Of a stretch of DNA of 56,830 nucleotides, positions 10,868 to 19,990 are shown piece by piece. The position numbers and the translations under genes were made by a program. The notes beneath the pieces are model-generated. The model was not told the DNA's origin. It saw only the letters and a program-made list of their open reading frames with translations, and ran no database searches. Source of the DNA: Pseudomonas sp. (GTDB lineage: Bacteria; Pseudomonadota; Gammaproteobacteria; Pseudomonadales; Pseudomonadaceae); assembly GCF_017744435.1 (NCBI RefSeq), contig NZ_JAGIBG010000035.1:1-56830 (forward strand), in the 5' to 3' direction. How positions within the stretch are numbered: position 1 is the stretch's first letter; the number at the start of each line of letters is the position of its first letter.

Positions 10868-11530
10868 TCAAAGGCCTACCAATAATTCCCGGTAGTCCTC
10901 GACCGCCGCAAACTCCTCGGTATCGCGCGGCTGCGCCTTGCTGTCCGGCTGGCGCACCGCCAGCAGATGCCCCACGCCAAAGCGCCGTGCACTGCGCAGG
11001 ATGGCCAGGGTGTCATCGATGAACAGGCTGCGCTGCGGATCAAAGCCGATATCCGCTTTCAAGGCGTCCCAGAATTGCGGGTTTTCCTTCGGGTAGCCGT
11101 AATCGTGCGAACTGATCAGCCGTTCGAAATACGGCTCCAGTTCCACCCGTTCCAGCTTCAGTGACAGTGAGTCGCGATGGGCATTGGTGATCATCACCAC
11201 GCGCTTGCCGGCCTTGCGAATGGCCGCGAGGAAGGTGTCGGCATCGGGCCGCAAGGCGATCAGGTCGGCGATTTCGCGCTTGAGCTCGCGAATCGGCAGA
11301 TTCAGCTCGCGGCTCCAGAAGTCCAGGCAGTACCAGTTGAGGGTGCCGGCGTTGCGCTCGAACAGCGGCTGCAGCTCCATTTCCGCCATGGCCCGGCTGA
11401 CCCCATGCAGCTCGGCGTAGCGCTGGGGCAGGTGGTCGAGCCAGAAGCGGTTGTCGTAGTGCAGGTCGAGCAGGGTGCCGTCCATGTCCAGCAGGACGGT
11501 ATCGATGGCAGACCAGGGAAGAACAGGCAT
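10868..11530 (-). CDS. yrfG: YrfG-type GMP/IMP nucleotidase (HAD superfamily)
   Basis: HAD hydrolase of 220 residues. Motif I is LLDMDGTLLDL (D-x-D nucleophile and acid), motif II is VVMITNAHRD (T/S), the motif III Lys is in DYGYPKENP and motif IV is SLFIDDTLAIL. Best matched to the YrfG family, which dephosphorylates purine nucleotides such as GMP and IMP in the cytoplasm. It is divergent from nudE, another nucleotide-cleansing gene, with only about 65 bases between starts. This is the conserved Pseudomonas arrangement yrfG / nudE-cysQ. Confidence 0.88.
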   Translation of the reverse strand: MPVLPWSAIDTVLLDMDGTLLDLHYDNRFWLDHLPQRYAELHGVSRAMAEMELQPLFERNAGTLNWYCLDFWSRELNLPIRELKREIADLIALRPDADTFLAAIRKAGKRVVMITNAHRDSLSLKLERVELEPYFERLISSHDYGYPKENPQFWDALKADIGFDPQRSLFIDDTLAILRSARRFGVGHLLAVRQPDSKAQPRDTEEFAAVEDYRELLVGL

Positions 11531-11594
11531 GGGAAACTCTCGATCAGTCGGCTAGCCACGGTATAGTAACCCGTTCACGCCAAGGAGCCGCCCC

Positions 11595-12161
11595 ATGCGC
11601 CAGAAACCCACCGTACTCAGTCGCGAGATCGTCGCCAGCAGCCGCCTGTTCCGGGTCGAGGCCGTGCAGCTGCGCTTCAGCAATGGCAACGAGCGCACTT
11701 ATGAGCGCCTGGTCGGCCGTGGCAACGGCTACGGCGCGGTGATGATCGTGGCGATGCTCGACGCCGAGCACGCGGTGCTGGTGGAGGAATATTGCGGCGG
11801 CACCGACGAATACGAGCTGTCGTTGCCCAAAGGCCTGATCGAGCCGGGTGAGGACGTGCTCGCCGCCGCCGACCGCGAGCTCAAGGAAGAAGCCGGCTTT
11901 GGTGCTCGCCAGCTGGAGCACCTGACCGAGCTGTCGCTGTCGCCTGGCTACATGAGCCAGAAGATCCAGGTGGTGCTGGCCAGCGACCTCTACGAGGAGC
12001 GCCTGGAGGGAGACGAGCCGGAGCCGATGCGGGTCGACAAGGTCAACCTGCGCGAGCTTTCGGCCCTGGCCATGCACCCGCAGTTCACCGAGGGGCGAGC
12101 ATTGGCGGCGCTGTACCTGGCCCGTGACCTGTTGATCCAGCGGGGGCTGCTCGAAGCATGA
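11595..12161 (+). CDS. nudE: NudE, ADP-compounds Nudix hydrolase
   Basis: Protein of 188 residues with a canonical Nudix box, GLIEPGEDVLAAADRELKEE ending AGFG (G-x5-E-x7-R-E-U-x-E-E). The NudE family hydrolyses ADP-ribose, Ap3A and NADH to mononucleotides. CAAGGAGC precedes the ATG. The stop overlaps the cysQ start by four bases (ATGA), so cysQ is translationally coupled. Both products handle nucleotide by-products. Confidence 0.94.
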   Translation: MRQKPTVLSREIVASSRLFRVEAVQLRFSNGNERTYERLVGRGNGYGAVMIVAMLDAEHAVLVEEYCGGTDEYELSLPKGLIEPGEDVLAAADRELKEEAGFGARQLEHLTELSLSPGYMSQKIQVVLASDLYEERLEGDEPEPMRVDKVNLRELSALAMHPQFTEGRALAALYLARDLLIQRGLLEA

Positions 12162-12976
12162 ACGACCTGCAACTGATGCACGAAGTGGTCAAGCTCGCCC
12201 AGTTGGCCGGCGAGGCCATCCTGCCGTTCTGGCGAGCCGAAGTGGCGGTGATGAACAAGGCCGACGATTCACCGGTGACGGCCGCTGACCTGGCGGCGCA
12301 TCGGGTCATTGCCGATGGCTTGCTGGCGCTGGCGCCGCAGATCCCGGTGCTCTCCGAAGAGGACTGCAATATCCCGCTGGCCGAGCGCCAGGGCTGGAGC
12401 CGCTGGTGGCTGGTCGACCCGCTCGACGGCACCAAGGAGTTCATCGCCGGCAGTGAGGAATTCACCGTCAACATCGCGCTGGTCGAGAACGGCGAGGTGG
12501 TGTTTGGCGTGGTGTCGATGCCGACCAACGGGCGCTGCTATTTCGGTGGCCGCGGCTTCGGCGCCTGGCGCTCTGAAGGGGCTGCCGAGGCCCTGCCTGT
12601 TCAGGTGCGCAATGCGCCGCCTGCCGGTGGCCGTTTCACCGTGGTGGCCAGCCGTCGTCATTCCAGCCCGCAGCAGGAGGCACTGCTGGCAGGCCTGAGT
12701 GCTGCCGTGGGTGAGCTGGAGCTGGCCAATATCGGCAGCTCGCTGAAATTCTGCCTGTTGGCCGAAGGCAGCGCCGACTGCTACCCACGCCTGGCGCCGA
12801 CTTCACAGTGGGACACTGCGGCGGCACAGGGTGTGCTGGAAGGTGCCGGTGGTGAGGTGATCGAGGTGGATGGCCAGCCTTTCCGCTATCCGGCGCGTGA
12901 GTCGCTGCTTAACCCATTCTTCCTGGCGTTGCCTGCCAAGGCTGCCTGGCGCCAGGCCTTCCTGAGCCTGATCTGA
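12158..12976 (+). CDS. cysQ: CysQ, 3'(2'),5'-bisphosphate nucleotidase
   Basis: Inositol-monophosphatase-fold enzyme of 272 residues that removes the 3'-phosphate from PAP (3'-phosphoadenosine 5'-phosphate), a by-product of sulfate assimilation and acyl-carrier-protein synthesis. Li+/Mg2+ metal-binding motifs are present: the acidic pair in LSEEDCNIPL, WWLVDPLDGTKEF (D-P-L-D-G-T) and TSQWDTAAAQGVLEGAGG (W-D-x-A). It overlaps nudE by 4 bases. A REP pair follows. Confidence 0.95.
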   Translation: MNDLQLMHEVVKLAQLAGEAILPFWRAEVAVMNKADDSPVTAADLAAHRVIADGLLALAPQIPVLSEEDCNIPLAERQGWSRWWLVDPLDGTKEFIAGSEEFTVNIALVENGEVVFGVVSMPTNGRCYFGGRGFGAWRSEGAAEALPVQVRNAPPAGGRFTVVASRRHSSPQQEALLAGLSAAVGELELANIGSSLKFCLLAEGSADCYPRLAPTSQWDTAAAQGVLEGAGGEVIEVDGQPFRYPARESLLNPFFLALPAKAAWRQAFLSLI

Positions 12977-12998
12977 CTCAAGCGCTAGCGCGCACTTT

Positions 12999-13116
12999 TG
13001 TAGGAGCGGCCTTGTGTCGCGAAAGGGGCGCGTAGCGGCCCTAGGATTTCAGCCACGCCGCATGGATCGCCGGGGCCGCTTTGCGGCCCTTTCGCGACAC
13101 AAGGCCGCTCCTACAG
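12999..13116. repeat. Inverted pair of REP elements
   Basis: TGTAGGAGCGGCCTTGTGTC ... GACACAAGGCCGCTCCTACA, a roughly 118-base cruciform-forming pair between the convergent cysQ and thioesterase genes. Confidence 0.87.
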
Positions 13117-13135
13117 AAGGATCGTGCCAGCCTTG

Positions 13136-13591
13136 TCAGCGGTGCAGGACGTACTGCCCGCTGAAGGTGACAGCGGGCTCATCGCTGCCGGCATTGCTGA
13201 CCGTGGTCGCCAGTGTCAGCCGGGCCCGGCCACGGCGCTGGTACATCGTCAGGAACCGCTCCCAGGTCTTTTCGTCCGGCGCCGCGCAGCGCGCCACCGC
13301 CGCGCCGGTCACCGGCAGCGGGTAGCTGATCTGGCCTTCCTGGATGACGATATGCCCGTCATCGATGCCCAGTTCGCGCAGGCGCAGGTGCAGCCAGCCC
13401 CATCCCACCAGCACCGCGGCGCAGTACAGGCTGCCGCCGAACATGGTGCTCTTGTGGTTGACGTTGGCAGCCAGCGGCAGTTGCAGGCGCAGGGTCTTGG
13501 CTTGCCAATCGATGACCTCCAGGCCCATCTCACGGGTTAGCGGAATGTCGCCGTGCAGCACGGACTGCAGGTATTGGCTATCGGAACTCAT
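13136..13591 (-). CDS. YiiD C-terminal-type thioesterase (HotDog fold)
   Basis: Protein of 151 residues resembling the 'thioesterase domain, YiiD C-terminal' family. NHKSTMFGGSLYCAAVLVGWGWL is the family's conserved N-terminal helix block with N, H, F-G-G-S, and PVTGAAVARCAAP lies in the central sheet. The substrate is unknown. The start codon overlaps the stop of the dctD-like regulator by 4 bases, so it lies at the end of the dctB-dctD transcript. This placement is conserved in pseudomonads as I recall, but a functional link is not established. Confidence 0.78.
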   Translation of the reverse strand: MSSDSQYLQSVLHGDIPLTREMGLEVIDWQAKTLRLQLPLAANVNHKSTMFGGSLYCAAVLVGWGWLHLRLRELGIDDGHIVIQEGQISYPLPVTGAAVARCAAPDEKTWERFLTMYQRRGRARLTLATTVSNAGSDEPAVTFSGQYVLHR

Positions 13592-14997
13592 GGGCGGTTT
13601 TCCTCGTGGTCATCGCTGCCGCTGCTACCGCCTTCAAAATGCAGGCCGTGCTTGCGCAGCTTGTCGTGCAGGGTCTTGCGCGGGATGCCGAGGGCTTCGG
13701 CGAGGCTGCGCATGGAGCTGTGGGGCTGCGCCAGTTCGGCGGCGATCAGCGAGCGCTCGAACTGTTCGACCTGTTCGCTGAGATTGCCCAGCAGTATCGG
13801 CGTCGCGCTGGCCGCAGCAGGCGGTGCCTGGCCATCGAGGGCCAGTTCCAGGCCCAAGGCAAAACGTTCGGCAGCGTTCTGCAGTTCGCGCACGTTGCCT
13901 GGCCAGTCGTGGCGCAGCAGCATGGCCCGCTGGGCCGGTTGCAGGCTGTGAGGGGGCAGGCCATGGCGCTGGCTGGCAGCATCGGCGAAGTGCTGGAACA
14001 GCACCAGGATGTCGTCACCGCGTTCGCGCAAAGGCGGGATGCGCAGCGGCGCCACGTTCAGGCGGTAGTAGAGGTCGGCGCGGAAGCGGCCCTGGTCGGC
14101 CGAGGTGCGCAGGTCTTCCTTGGTGGCCGCGATGATGCGGATATCCAGCGGGATGAGTTGGTTGCCTCCGAGCCGTTCGACCACCCGCTCCTGCAACAGT
14201 CGCAGCAGCTTCACCTGCACGTCCAGGCTCATGCTCTCGATCTCGTCGAGGAACAGCGTGCCGCCGTTGGCGAACTCGAACTTGCCGATGCGGCGCTTCT
14301 GCGCACCGGTGAAGGCGCCCGGCTCGTGGCCGAACAGCTCGCTTTCGACCACCGACTCGGCCAGCGCACCGGCGTTGATGGCCACGAACGGACCCTCGCG
14401 GCGGCTGGACAGGTCGTGCAGGGCACGAGCGACCACCTCTTTGCCCGCGCCGGTCTCACCGAGGATCAGGACATCGGCACGGGTGCCTGCCAGGGCGCCG
14501 ATCTGCTCACGCAGGCGCTGCATCGACGGTGAGTGGCCGACCAGCCGGGTGGCCAGTTGCTGACGGTCGCTCAGGGCCAGGCGCAGGCTGCGGTTGTCCA
14601 GCACCAGGCGGCGCAGGGCCAGGGCGCGGCGCACGCTGTCGAGCAGGGCGTCGCTGGCGAAGGGCTTTTCCAGGAAGTCGTAGGCGCCCGCGCGCATGGC
14701 CTGCACTGCCAGCGGCACATCGCCGTGGCCGGTAATCAGCAGCACCGGCAGTTCGCTGTCGCGGCCGTGCAACTGCTCCAGCAGCTGCAGGCCGTCGATG
14801 CCAGGCATGCGGATATCGCTGACCACCACGCCCGGCCAGTCGGGTTCGATGCGCTCGGCCAGGCCTTGGGCGTCAGCCAGGGCAACGACCTTGAGCCCAG
14901 CCAGGTCGAGGGTCTGGCTCAGGGCCTGGCGCAGGTGTGGGTCGTCGTCGACCAGGATCACCTGGGCCTGGCTGTCGATGTAAGGCTCGGTCGTCAT
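13588..14997 (-). CDS. dctD: DctD-type sigma-54-dependent response regulator
   Basis: Protein of 469 residues with three domains: a receiver (phosphoacceptor D61 in VVVSDIRMPG), a central AAA+ domain with Walker A GETGAGKEVVARALH and the sigma-54 contact loop GAFTGAQ, and a C-terminal Fis-type helix-turn-helix (SLAEALGIPRKTLHDKLRKHGL). It works with the histidine kinase immediately upstream, whose stop overlaps this start by 4 bases. By family it activates a C4-dicarboxylate transporter from a -24/-12 promoter. No dctPQM genes occur here, so the target is elsewhere and the dct name is by homology. Confidence 0.88.
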   Translation of the reverse strand: MTTEPYIDSQAQVILVDDDPHLRQALSQTLDLAGLKVVALADAQGLAERIEPDWPGVVVSDIRMPGIDGLQLLEQLHGRDSELPVLLITGHGDVPLAVQAMRAGAYDFLEKPFASDALLDSVRRALALRRLVLDNRSLRLALSDRQQLATRLVGHSPSMQRLREQIGALAGTRADVLILGETGAGKEVVARALHDLSSRREGPFVAINAGALAESVVESELFGHEPGAFTGAQKRRIGKFEFANGGTLFLDEIESMSLDVQVKLLRLLQERVVERLGGNQLIPLDIRIIAATKEDLRTSADQGRFRADLYYRLNVAPLRIPPLRERGDDILVLFQHFADAASQRHGLPPHSLQPAQRAMLLRHDWPGNVRELQNAAERFALGLELALDGQAPPAAASATPILLGNLSEQVEQFERSLIAAELAQPHSSMRSLAEALGIPRKTLHDKLRKHGLHFEGGSSGSDDHEENRP

Positions 14998-16808
14998 GCC
15001 GAGGAGTCCTCCGAAGTGGGCAAGGTAGCGCCGGGTGCGGCCACGCGCAGTTGCAGAGTGAGCAGGGCGCCACCTTCAGGGTGGTTGGCCAGCAGCAGTT
15101 CACCGCCCAGCGTGCGCATCAGGCTTTCGCAGATGGCCAGGCCCAGGCCCAGGCCCTGGGTGCGGGTCTTGGTGGTGAAGAATGGCTCCTTGGCGTGCTC
15201 CAGGGCCTGGCGGCTGAAGCCCGGGCCATTGTCGCGAATGTACAGGTAGACGTAGTCATCGTGCTTTTCGGCACTCAGCCACAGGCGCCGCGGGTTGGCC
15301 TTTTCCGTCAGGGCGTCGAGGGCGTTGGCCAGCAGATTGCCGAGCACCTGGCGCAGGCGGGTTTCGCCAGCCTGCACCCACAGAGTGGCTTCGGGCAGGT
15401 CGCGGATCAGCTCCACGGCCATCGCCCGACGGCGCTTGGCCAGCAGGGCCAGGGCATCATCCAGTGCCGGTTGCAGGGCCACGCTTTCCGGAGCGTGGCG
15501 GTCGCGACGGGCGAAAGCGCGCAGGTGAGCGATGATCGACGCCATGCGCCCGGTCAGTTCGCCAATCAGCTTGAGGTTGCCGCGGGCGTCCTCGGTGCGC
15601 TGATGGTCGAGCAGGACTTCGGCGTTCTCGGCGTAGCTGCGGATCGCCGCCAGGGGTTGGTTGAGCTCGTGGCTGATGCTCGCCGACATGGTGCCGAGCA
15701 CCGACAGCTTGCCGGCCTGGACCAGTTCGTCCTGGGCGCGTACCAGTTCTTGCTGGGCGTTCTCGCGTTCCAGCACGGCGCTTTTCAGCCGGGTGTTGAG
15801 GCCTTCGAGGGCGGCGGTCCGCTCGGCCACGCGCTTTTCAAGCTCCTGGCGGCCACGGGCCTCAAAGTCGATGCGGTCGATGTAATGGCGGCGCCGCTGC
15901 ATCACCAGGCCGGCGAACAGCATCAGCACCAGCAGCGCGCCGGCGCCGATGGCCATTACCGTCTGCACCGAGCGATCGACCAACAGGCGCGGGGCGAGGA
16001 TGCTCACCTGCCAGCCGGTTTCCTTGATGTCGCGGGTCTGGGTGAGCCAGGCGTCCTGGTTCAGCATCAGCGGTTGCGGGGCCTGGGTCGGGTAGGGCTG
16101 GATGGCGACGATCGCCTGGCGCTCGGCGTCGGTCAGTTCACGGGTGGCGCGAAAGCGCCAGTCAGGGCGCGAGGTGAGGATCACCACGCCGTTGTGGTCG
16201 GTCAGCAGCAGTTGCTCAGGGGTACGGCCCCAGAGGGTTTCGGTGTGGTCCAGGTCGACCTTGACCACCAGCACGCCCACGATGCGCTCGCGGTCGCGCA
16301 CGGCGGCAGCGAAGAAGTAGCCACGTTTGGCCGAGGTGGTGCCCTGGCCGAAGAAGCGACCCAGGCGGCCGGCCATGGCTTCGATGAAATACGGGCGGAA
16401 AGAGAAGTTGCGGCCGACGAAGCTGTCCTGCTTGTCCCAGTTGGAGGCAGCCAGGGTATTGCCGCTGACGTCCATCAGGTACATCACCTCGGCGCCGGTC
16501 TGCTGGACGATGTCCTTGAGCAGGCGGTTGGCGTTGGTGACTGCCTCGAGGCGGAACGGGTCGGCCAGCACGCCGCGCAGCGCCGGCAGGTCGCCGAGGA
16601 TCTGCGGCAGGGTTTCGTAGCGGTGCAGGGTGCCGAGCAGGTTGGCGACGTACAGGTCGAGGGTCTGGCGGTTCTGCGAAGCCAGTTCGTCCTGGTAGTA
16701 GCGTTCGGCCAGATGGTGCAGTGGCCACAGCAGTGGCGCCAGGCACAGGGCCAGCAGGGCCAGGCTGCGCCAGCGGGGACGGCGAGGGGACGTGGGTTTT
16801 GCAATCAT
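14994..16808 (-). CDS. dctB: DctB-type sensor histidine kinase
   Basis: Protein of 604 residues. An N-terminal TM helix (WRSLALLALCLAPLLWPL) and a large periplasmic double-PAS/Cache sensor domain (about residues 45-300, containing FRPYFIEAMAG, which in DctB contacts dicarboxylate) are followed by a second TM (VMAIGAGALLVLMLFAGLVM). A coiled linker then leads to HisKA (SISHELNQPLAAIRSY) and HATPase (DNGPGF, GLGLGLAI). It senses C4-dicarboxylates and phosphorylates DctD. I use the ATG at 16,808. A longer frame to 16,901 would run into rmlD. A TGCGCCAGA/TCTGGCGCA hairpin lies just upstream. Confidence 0.88.
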   Translation of the reverse strand: MIAKPTSPRRPRWRSLALLALCLAPLLWPLHHLAERYYQDELASQNRQTLDLYVANLLGTLHRYETLPQILGDLPALRGVLADPFRLEAVTNANRLLKDIVQQTGAEVMYLMDVSGNTLAASNWDKQDSFVGRNFSFRPYFIEAMAGRLGRFFGQGTTSAKRGYFFAAAVRDRERIVGVLVVKVDLDHTETLWGRTPEQLLLTDHNGVVILTSRPDWRFRATRELTDAERQAIVAIQPYPTQAPQPLMLNQDAWLTQTRDIKETGWQVSILAPRLLVDRSVQTVMAIGAGALLVLMLFAGLVMQRRRHYIDRIDFEARGRQELEKRVAERTAALEGLNTRLKSAVLERENAQQELVRAQDELVQAGKLSVLGTMSASISHELNQPLAAIRSYAENAEVLLDHQRTEDARGNLKLIGELTGRMASIIAHLRAFARRDRHAPESVALQPALDDALALLAKRRRAMAVELIRDLPEATLWVQAGETRLRQVLGNLLANALDALTEKANPRRLWLSAEKHDDYVYLYIRDNGPGFSRQALEHAKEPFFTTKTRTQGLGLGLAICESLMRTLGGELLLANHPEGGALLTLQLRVAAPGATLPTSEDSSA

Positions 16809-16816
16809 CGCGTAAG

Positions 16817-16838
16817 TGCGCCAGATGGGTCTGGCGCA
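16817..16838. promoter_or_regulatory. Perfect hairpin in the dctB leader
   Basis: A 9-bp perfect inverted repeat TGCGCCAGA-TGGG-TCTGGCGCA in the 38-base gap between the rmlD stop and the dctB start. It has no T-tract. It could be an attenuating hairpin or an operator separating the rml and dct units. Confidence 0.45.
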
Positions 16839-16846
16839 ATTATGCG

Positions 16847-17707
16847 CTACTTGAGGCAGTCGATCAGCGCTTGCTGCCAGTGCGGCAGGTGTACGTCCCA
16901 CTCACGGGCCAGGCGCGAGCAGTCCAGGCGTGAGTTGGCCGGGCGACGCGCCGGGGTCGGGTACTCGCTGGACGGGATCGGCAGCAGCTCGGCGCAAGGC
17001 AGGCCGCGCGCCTTGAGTTGTTCGCCGATGGCCTGGGCAAAGCCGAACCAGGAGGTTTCGCCCTGGGCGGTCAGGTGATAGGTACCCCAGGCGCCGCGCT
17101 GCCCGGCTTGCCAGCGCTCGATCAGTTCCCGGGTGGCGGCGGCGATGGTCGTGGCCCAGGTGGGGGCGCCGATCTGGTCGTCGACCACGCGCAGCTGCGG
17201 TTTTTCCTGCAGCAGGCGTTGCATGGTCAGCAGGAAATTGCGCCCGTACAGCGAGTAAACCCAGCTGGTACGTAGAATCAGGTGCTCGCCATCCACCGCA
17301 GCGATGGCTTGTTCCCCGGCCAGTTTGCTGCGGCCGTAGACACCCAGCGGGTTGGGGCGGTCGAACTCGGTATAGGGCAGGGCCTTTTCGCCATCGAAGA
17401 CATAGTCGGTGGAGTAGTGGATCAGCGGCGCACCCAGGCGCACCGCCTCTTCGGCCAGTACCCGCGGGCCTTCAGCGTTGATCGCGAAGGCCAGGTCGGG
17501 CTCGCTTTCGGCCTGGTCCACCGCGGTGTGGGCGGCGGCGTTGATGATCAGCTGCGGGGCCAGGCGCCGCAGTGGCTCGCGCAGCGCCTCGGGGCTGGCC
17601 ATGTTCAGTTGGTCACGGCCAAGCAGATGCACTTCGCCGAGCCCGTTCAACTGCGCCTGCAGTGCCTGAGCGACCTGGCCATGGTGGCCACAGACGAGAA
17701 TCTTCAT
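16847..17707 (-). CDS. rmlD: dTDP-4-dehydrorhamnose reductase
   Basis: Short-chain dehydrogenase-like reductase of 286 residues, the last step of dTDP-L-rhamnose synthesis. The N-terminal nucleotide motif is CGHHGQVAQAL (G-x-x-G-Q-V/L). The catalytic triad is carried in HYSTDYVFDGEK (S/T-D-Y) with the Tyr-x-x-x-Lys of VYGRSKLAGEQAI. The product feeds rhamnolipid and LPS-core rhamnose. It overlaps rmlC by 4 bases. In P. aeruginosa I recall rmlBDAC as a four-gene operon beside dctBD. Here only C and D remain. Confidence 0.92.
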   Translation of the reverse strand: MKILVCGHHGQVAQALQAQLNGLGEVHLLGRDQLNMASPEALREPLRRLAPQLIINAAAHTAVDQAESEPDLAFAINAEGPRVLAEEAVRLGAPLIHYSTDYVFDGEKALPYTEFDRPNPLGVYGRSKLAGEQAIAAVDGEHLILRTSWVYSLYGRNFLLTMQRLLQEKPQLRVVDDQIGAPTWATTIAAATRELIERWQAGQRGAWGTYHLTAQGETSWFGFAQAIGEQLKARGLPCAELLPIPSSEYPTPARRPANSRLDCSRLAREWDVHLPHWQQALIDCLK

Positions 17708-18246
17708 GGGAACAGGTCCGCGTCTTTCAACAGCACGGCCGCCTGGTCCTTGGCTGACAGGGTCGGGTTCTCCACGCCCCAGTCGATGGCCAGGTCAGGG
17801 TCGTCCCAGCGGATCGAGCGCTCGGCGGCGGGGTTGTAGTAGTCGGTGGTCTTGTACAGGAAGTCGGCCGTTTCGCTCAGCACCAGGAAGCCATGGGCGA
17901 ACCCCGGCGGAATCCAGAACTGCAAGTGGTCAGTGGCAGTAAGGTGCCGGGCCACCCAGCGGCCGAAGTACGGCGAGCTGCGGCGGATGTCCACGGCCAC
18001 GTCCAGCACTTCGCCTTGCACCACGCGCACCAGTTTCCCCTGCGGGTTGTCGATCTGGTAATGCAGGCCGCGCAGCACGCCGCGCTGGGAGCGCGAATGG
18101 TTGTCCTGGACAAAGTGGCCGTCGAACCCGGTCTGTTTCTTGAATTCGCGGGCATTGAAGCTTTCGAAGAAGAAGCCACGGCTGTCGCCGAAGACCTTCG
18201 GTTCGATGATGACTACGTCAGGTATCTCGGTCGCTATGATGTTCAT
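17704..18246 (-). CDS. rmlC: dTDP-4-dehydrorhamnose 3,5-epimerase
   Basis: Cupin-fold epimerase of 180 residues, the standard RmlC size. Conserved active-site blocks are FVQDNHSRSQRGVLRGLHYQ (catalytic His) and the C-terminal FWIPPGFAHGFLVLSE with Tyr in FLYKTTDYYNP. I choose the ATG at 18,246 (MNIIATEIPDVV). The open frame to 18,420 adds 58 residues with no family match. It acts directly before RmlD, and the two genes overlap. Confidence 0.94.
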   Translation of the reverse strand: MNIIATEIPDVVIIEPKVFGDSRGFFFESFNAREFKKQTGFDGHFVQDNHSRSQRGVLRGLHYQIDNPQGKLVRVVQGEVLDVAVDIRRSSPYFGRWVARHLTATDHLQFWIPPGFAHGFLVLSETADFLYKTTDYYNPAAERSIRWDDPDLAIDWGVENPTLSAKDQAAVLLKDADLFP

Positions 18247-18699
18247 GGAAATTCTTCGGTCAGTGTGCTGAAGGTCCGACCTTGAAAGGTCCGCTCTATG
18301 TCCGCCGTCTTGGCAAACTGAGCCTAGATCGGCTGGCGGTGAGCCAGCACGCGCCCACCTGTGGATTTCATCTTCGCACCGGGTTATCGGCCACAAGCCC
18401 GGCTTCCTCAGTAGAAACATGAAACAGGTTTCATCTTGAGGCTTTTTGGCATGCTGATGCAGCCTGCGCCAAGCGATTATATCGAACGTTGAGTCCCGAC
18501 AGATCCTGGCTGACCGCTTGTCGATCTATATCGGTAAAAAATAACTATTTGTTGGTTTTTAATCGTTTATCAGGCTTCTAAAGTCGATATGTATCGGTTA
18601 TAAATTAGCCAATCGCGGCGGGCATGATGCACCGTCGGAAATGTCACATTCACTTGCTATCCATCGACCATCGGCCCAGTGCCTTTGCAGAGGTTACCC
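18247..18699. other. Intergenic region between divergent rmlC and aguA
   Basis: The 453-base gap between rmlC and aguA must hold both promoters. Around 18,530-18,605 it is clearly AT-rich (TAAAAAATAACTATTTG and TATAAATTAGCC). No repeat, RNA or coding region can be supported. Confidence 0.5.
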
Positions 18700-19806
18700 A
18701 TGAAGACCCTAAACTCCACCCCCCGCGCCGACGGTTTCCACATGCCCGCCGAATGGGCCCCGCAAAGCCAGGTCTGGATGGTCTGGCCGGAGCGTTCGGA
18801 CAACTGGCGCCTGGGCGGCAAACCAGCCCAGGCAGCACATGTCACCCTGGCCAAGGCAATCGCCCGCTTCGAGCCGGTGACGGTGGCCGTTTCCGCCGGT
18901 CAGTACGAGAACGCCCGTCGCCAGCTCGACCTGCCGAACATTCGTGTGGTGGAAATCAGCAACGATGATGCCTGGGTGCGCGATACTGGCCCGACCTTCG
19001 TCATCAACGACCACGGTGAAGTGCGTGGCGTGGACTGGGGCTTCAACGCCTGGGGCGGTTTCGACGGTGGCCTGTATGCGCCATGGAACCGAGATGAGGA
19101 ACTGGCGGCCAAGGTGCTGGAGATGGAGCGCTGCCAGCGCTACCACACCGAAGGCTTCGTGCTTGAAGGCGGTTCGATCCATGTCGATGGCGAAGGCACC
19201 CTGATCACCACCGAAGAATGCCTGCTCAACCGCAACCGCAACCCGCACCTGAACCGCGAGCAGATCGAAGAGATCCTGCGCGAGCAACTGGCGGTGGAAA
19301 CCATCGTCTGGTTGCCCGATGGCCTGTACAACGACGAAACCGACGGTCACGTCGACAACTTCTGCTGTTACGTCAGCCCAGGCGAAGTGTTACTGGCCTG
19401 GACCGATGATTCCAACGACCCCAACTACGCCCGTTGCCACGCCGCCTACGAGGTGCTGAAGAACACCCGTGATGCCAAAGGCCGCGAGTTCGTGGTGCAC
19501 AAGATGCCAATCCCTGGCCCGCTGTTCGCCACTGAAGAAGAATGCGCTGGCGTCGATCAGGTGGCCGGTAGCCAGGAGCGCGACCCGTCGGTGCGCCTGG
19601 CTGGTTCGTACGTGAACTTCCTGATCGTCAACGGCGGCATCATTGCACCGAGCTTCAATGACCCGGCAGATGCCCAGGCCAGAGCGATTCTGGCCAAGGT
19701 CTTCCCGGGCCACGAGGTGGTGATGATCCCGGGCCGTGAGCTGCTGCTCGGCGGTGGCAACATCCACTGCCTGACCCAGCAGCAGCCGGCACCGGCCAAG
19801 CGCTGA
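18700..19806 (+). CDS. aguA: Agmatine deiminase
   Basis: Guanidino-group hydrolase of 368 residues (peptidyl-arginine-deiminase superfamily) converting agmatine to N-carbamoylputrescine + NH3. The catalytic Cys357 sits in LLLGGGNIHCLTQQ near the C-terminus. NDDAWVRDTGPTFV (Asp) and FVLEGGSIHVDGEGT (Glu/His) are the other active-site blocks. The start at 18,700 has GAGG at Shine-Dalgarno distance. No aguB lies beside it. A terminator follows, so it is monocistronic here. Confidence 0.96.
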   Translation: MKTLNSTPRADGFHMPAEWAPQSQVWMVWPERSDNWRLGGKPAQAAHVTLAKAIARFEPVTVAVSAGQYENARRQLDLPNIRVVEISNDDAWVRDTGPTFVINDHGEVRGVDWGFNAWGGFDGGLYAPWNRDEELAAKVLEMERCQRYHTEGFVLEGGSIHVDGEGTLITTEECLLNRNRNPHLNREQIEEILREQLAVETIVWLPDGLYNDETDGHVDNFCCYVSPGEVLLAWTDDSNDPNYARCHAAYEVLKNTRDAKGREFVVHKMPIPGPLFATEEECAGVDQVAGSQERDPSVRLAGSYVNFLIVNGGIIAPSFNDPADAQARAILAKVFPGHEVVMIPGRELLLGGGNIHCLTQQQPAPAKR

Positions 19807-19823
19807 TACAGGCCACGCGAAGA

Positions 19824-19852
19824 AGCCCGTCGGATGACGGGCTTTTTTTTGC
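19824..19852 (+). terminator. Rho-independent terminator of aguA
   Basis: Stem AGCCCGTC/GACGGGCT plus a run of eight T, 18 bases after the stop. Confidence 0.92.
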
Positions 19853-19990
19853 CCGGACGATATCCGGAAGGCTGGATGGCATACGTTTTGTATTGTTTTT
19901 CAGGGAGTTACCCAGGCAGGCCGGGCACACCGTTCTGTAACAATCACGACGTAGATTAGCCGCTCACGGGCCCAGGGAGTACGTGTAGAC

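Noticed and set aside
14937..17078. 713-codon open frame antisense to dctB
   Set aside because: Shadow of the DctB coding frame; Gly/Ala/Gln-rich with no domain.
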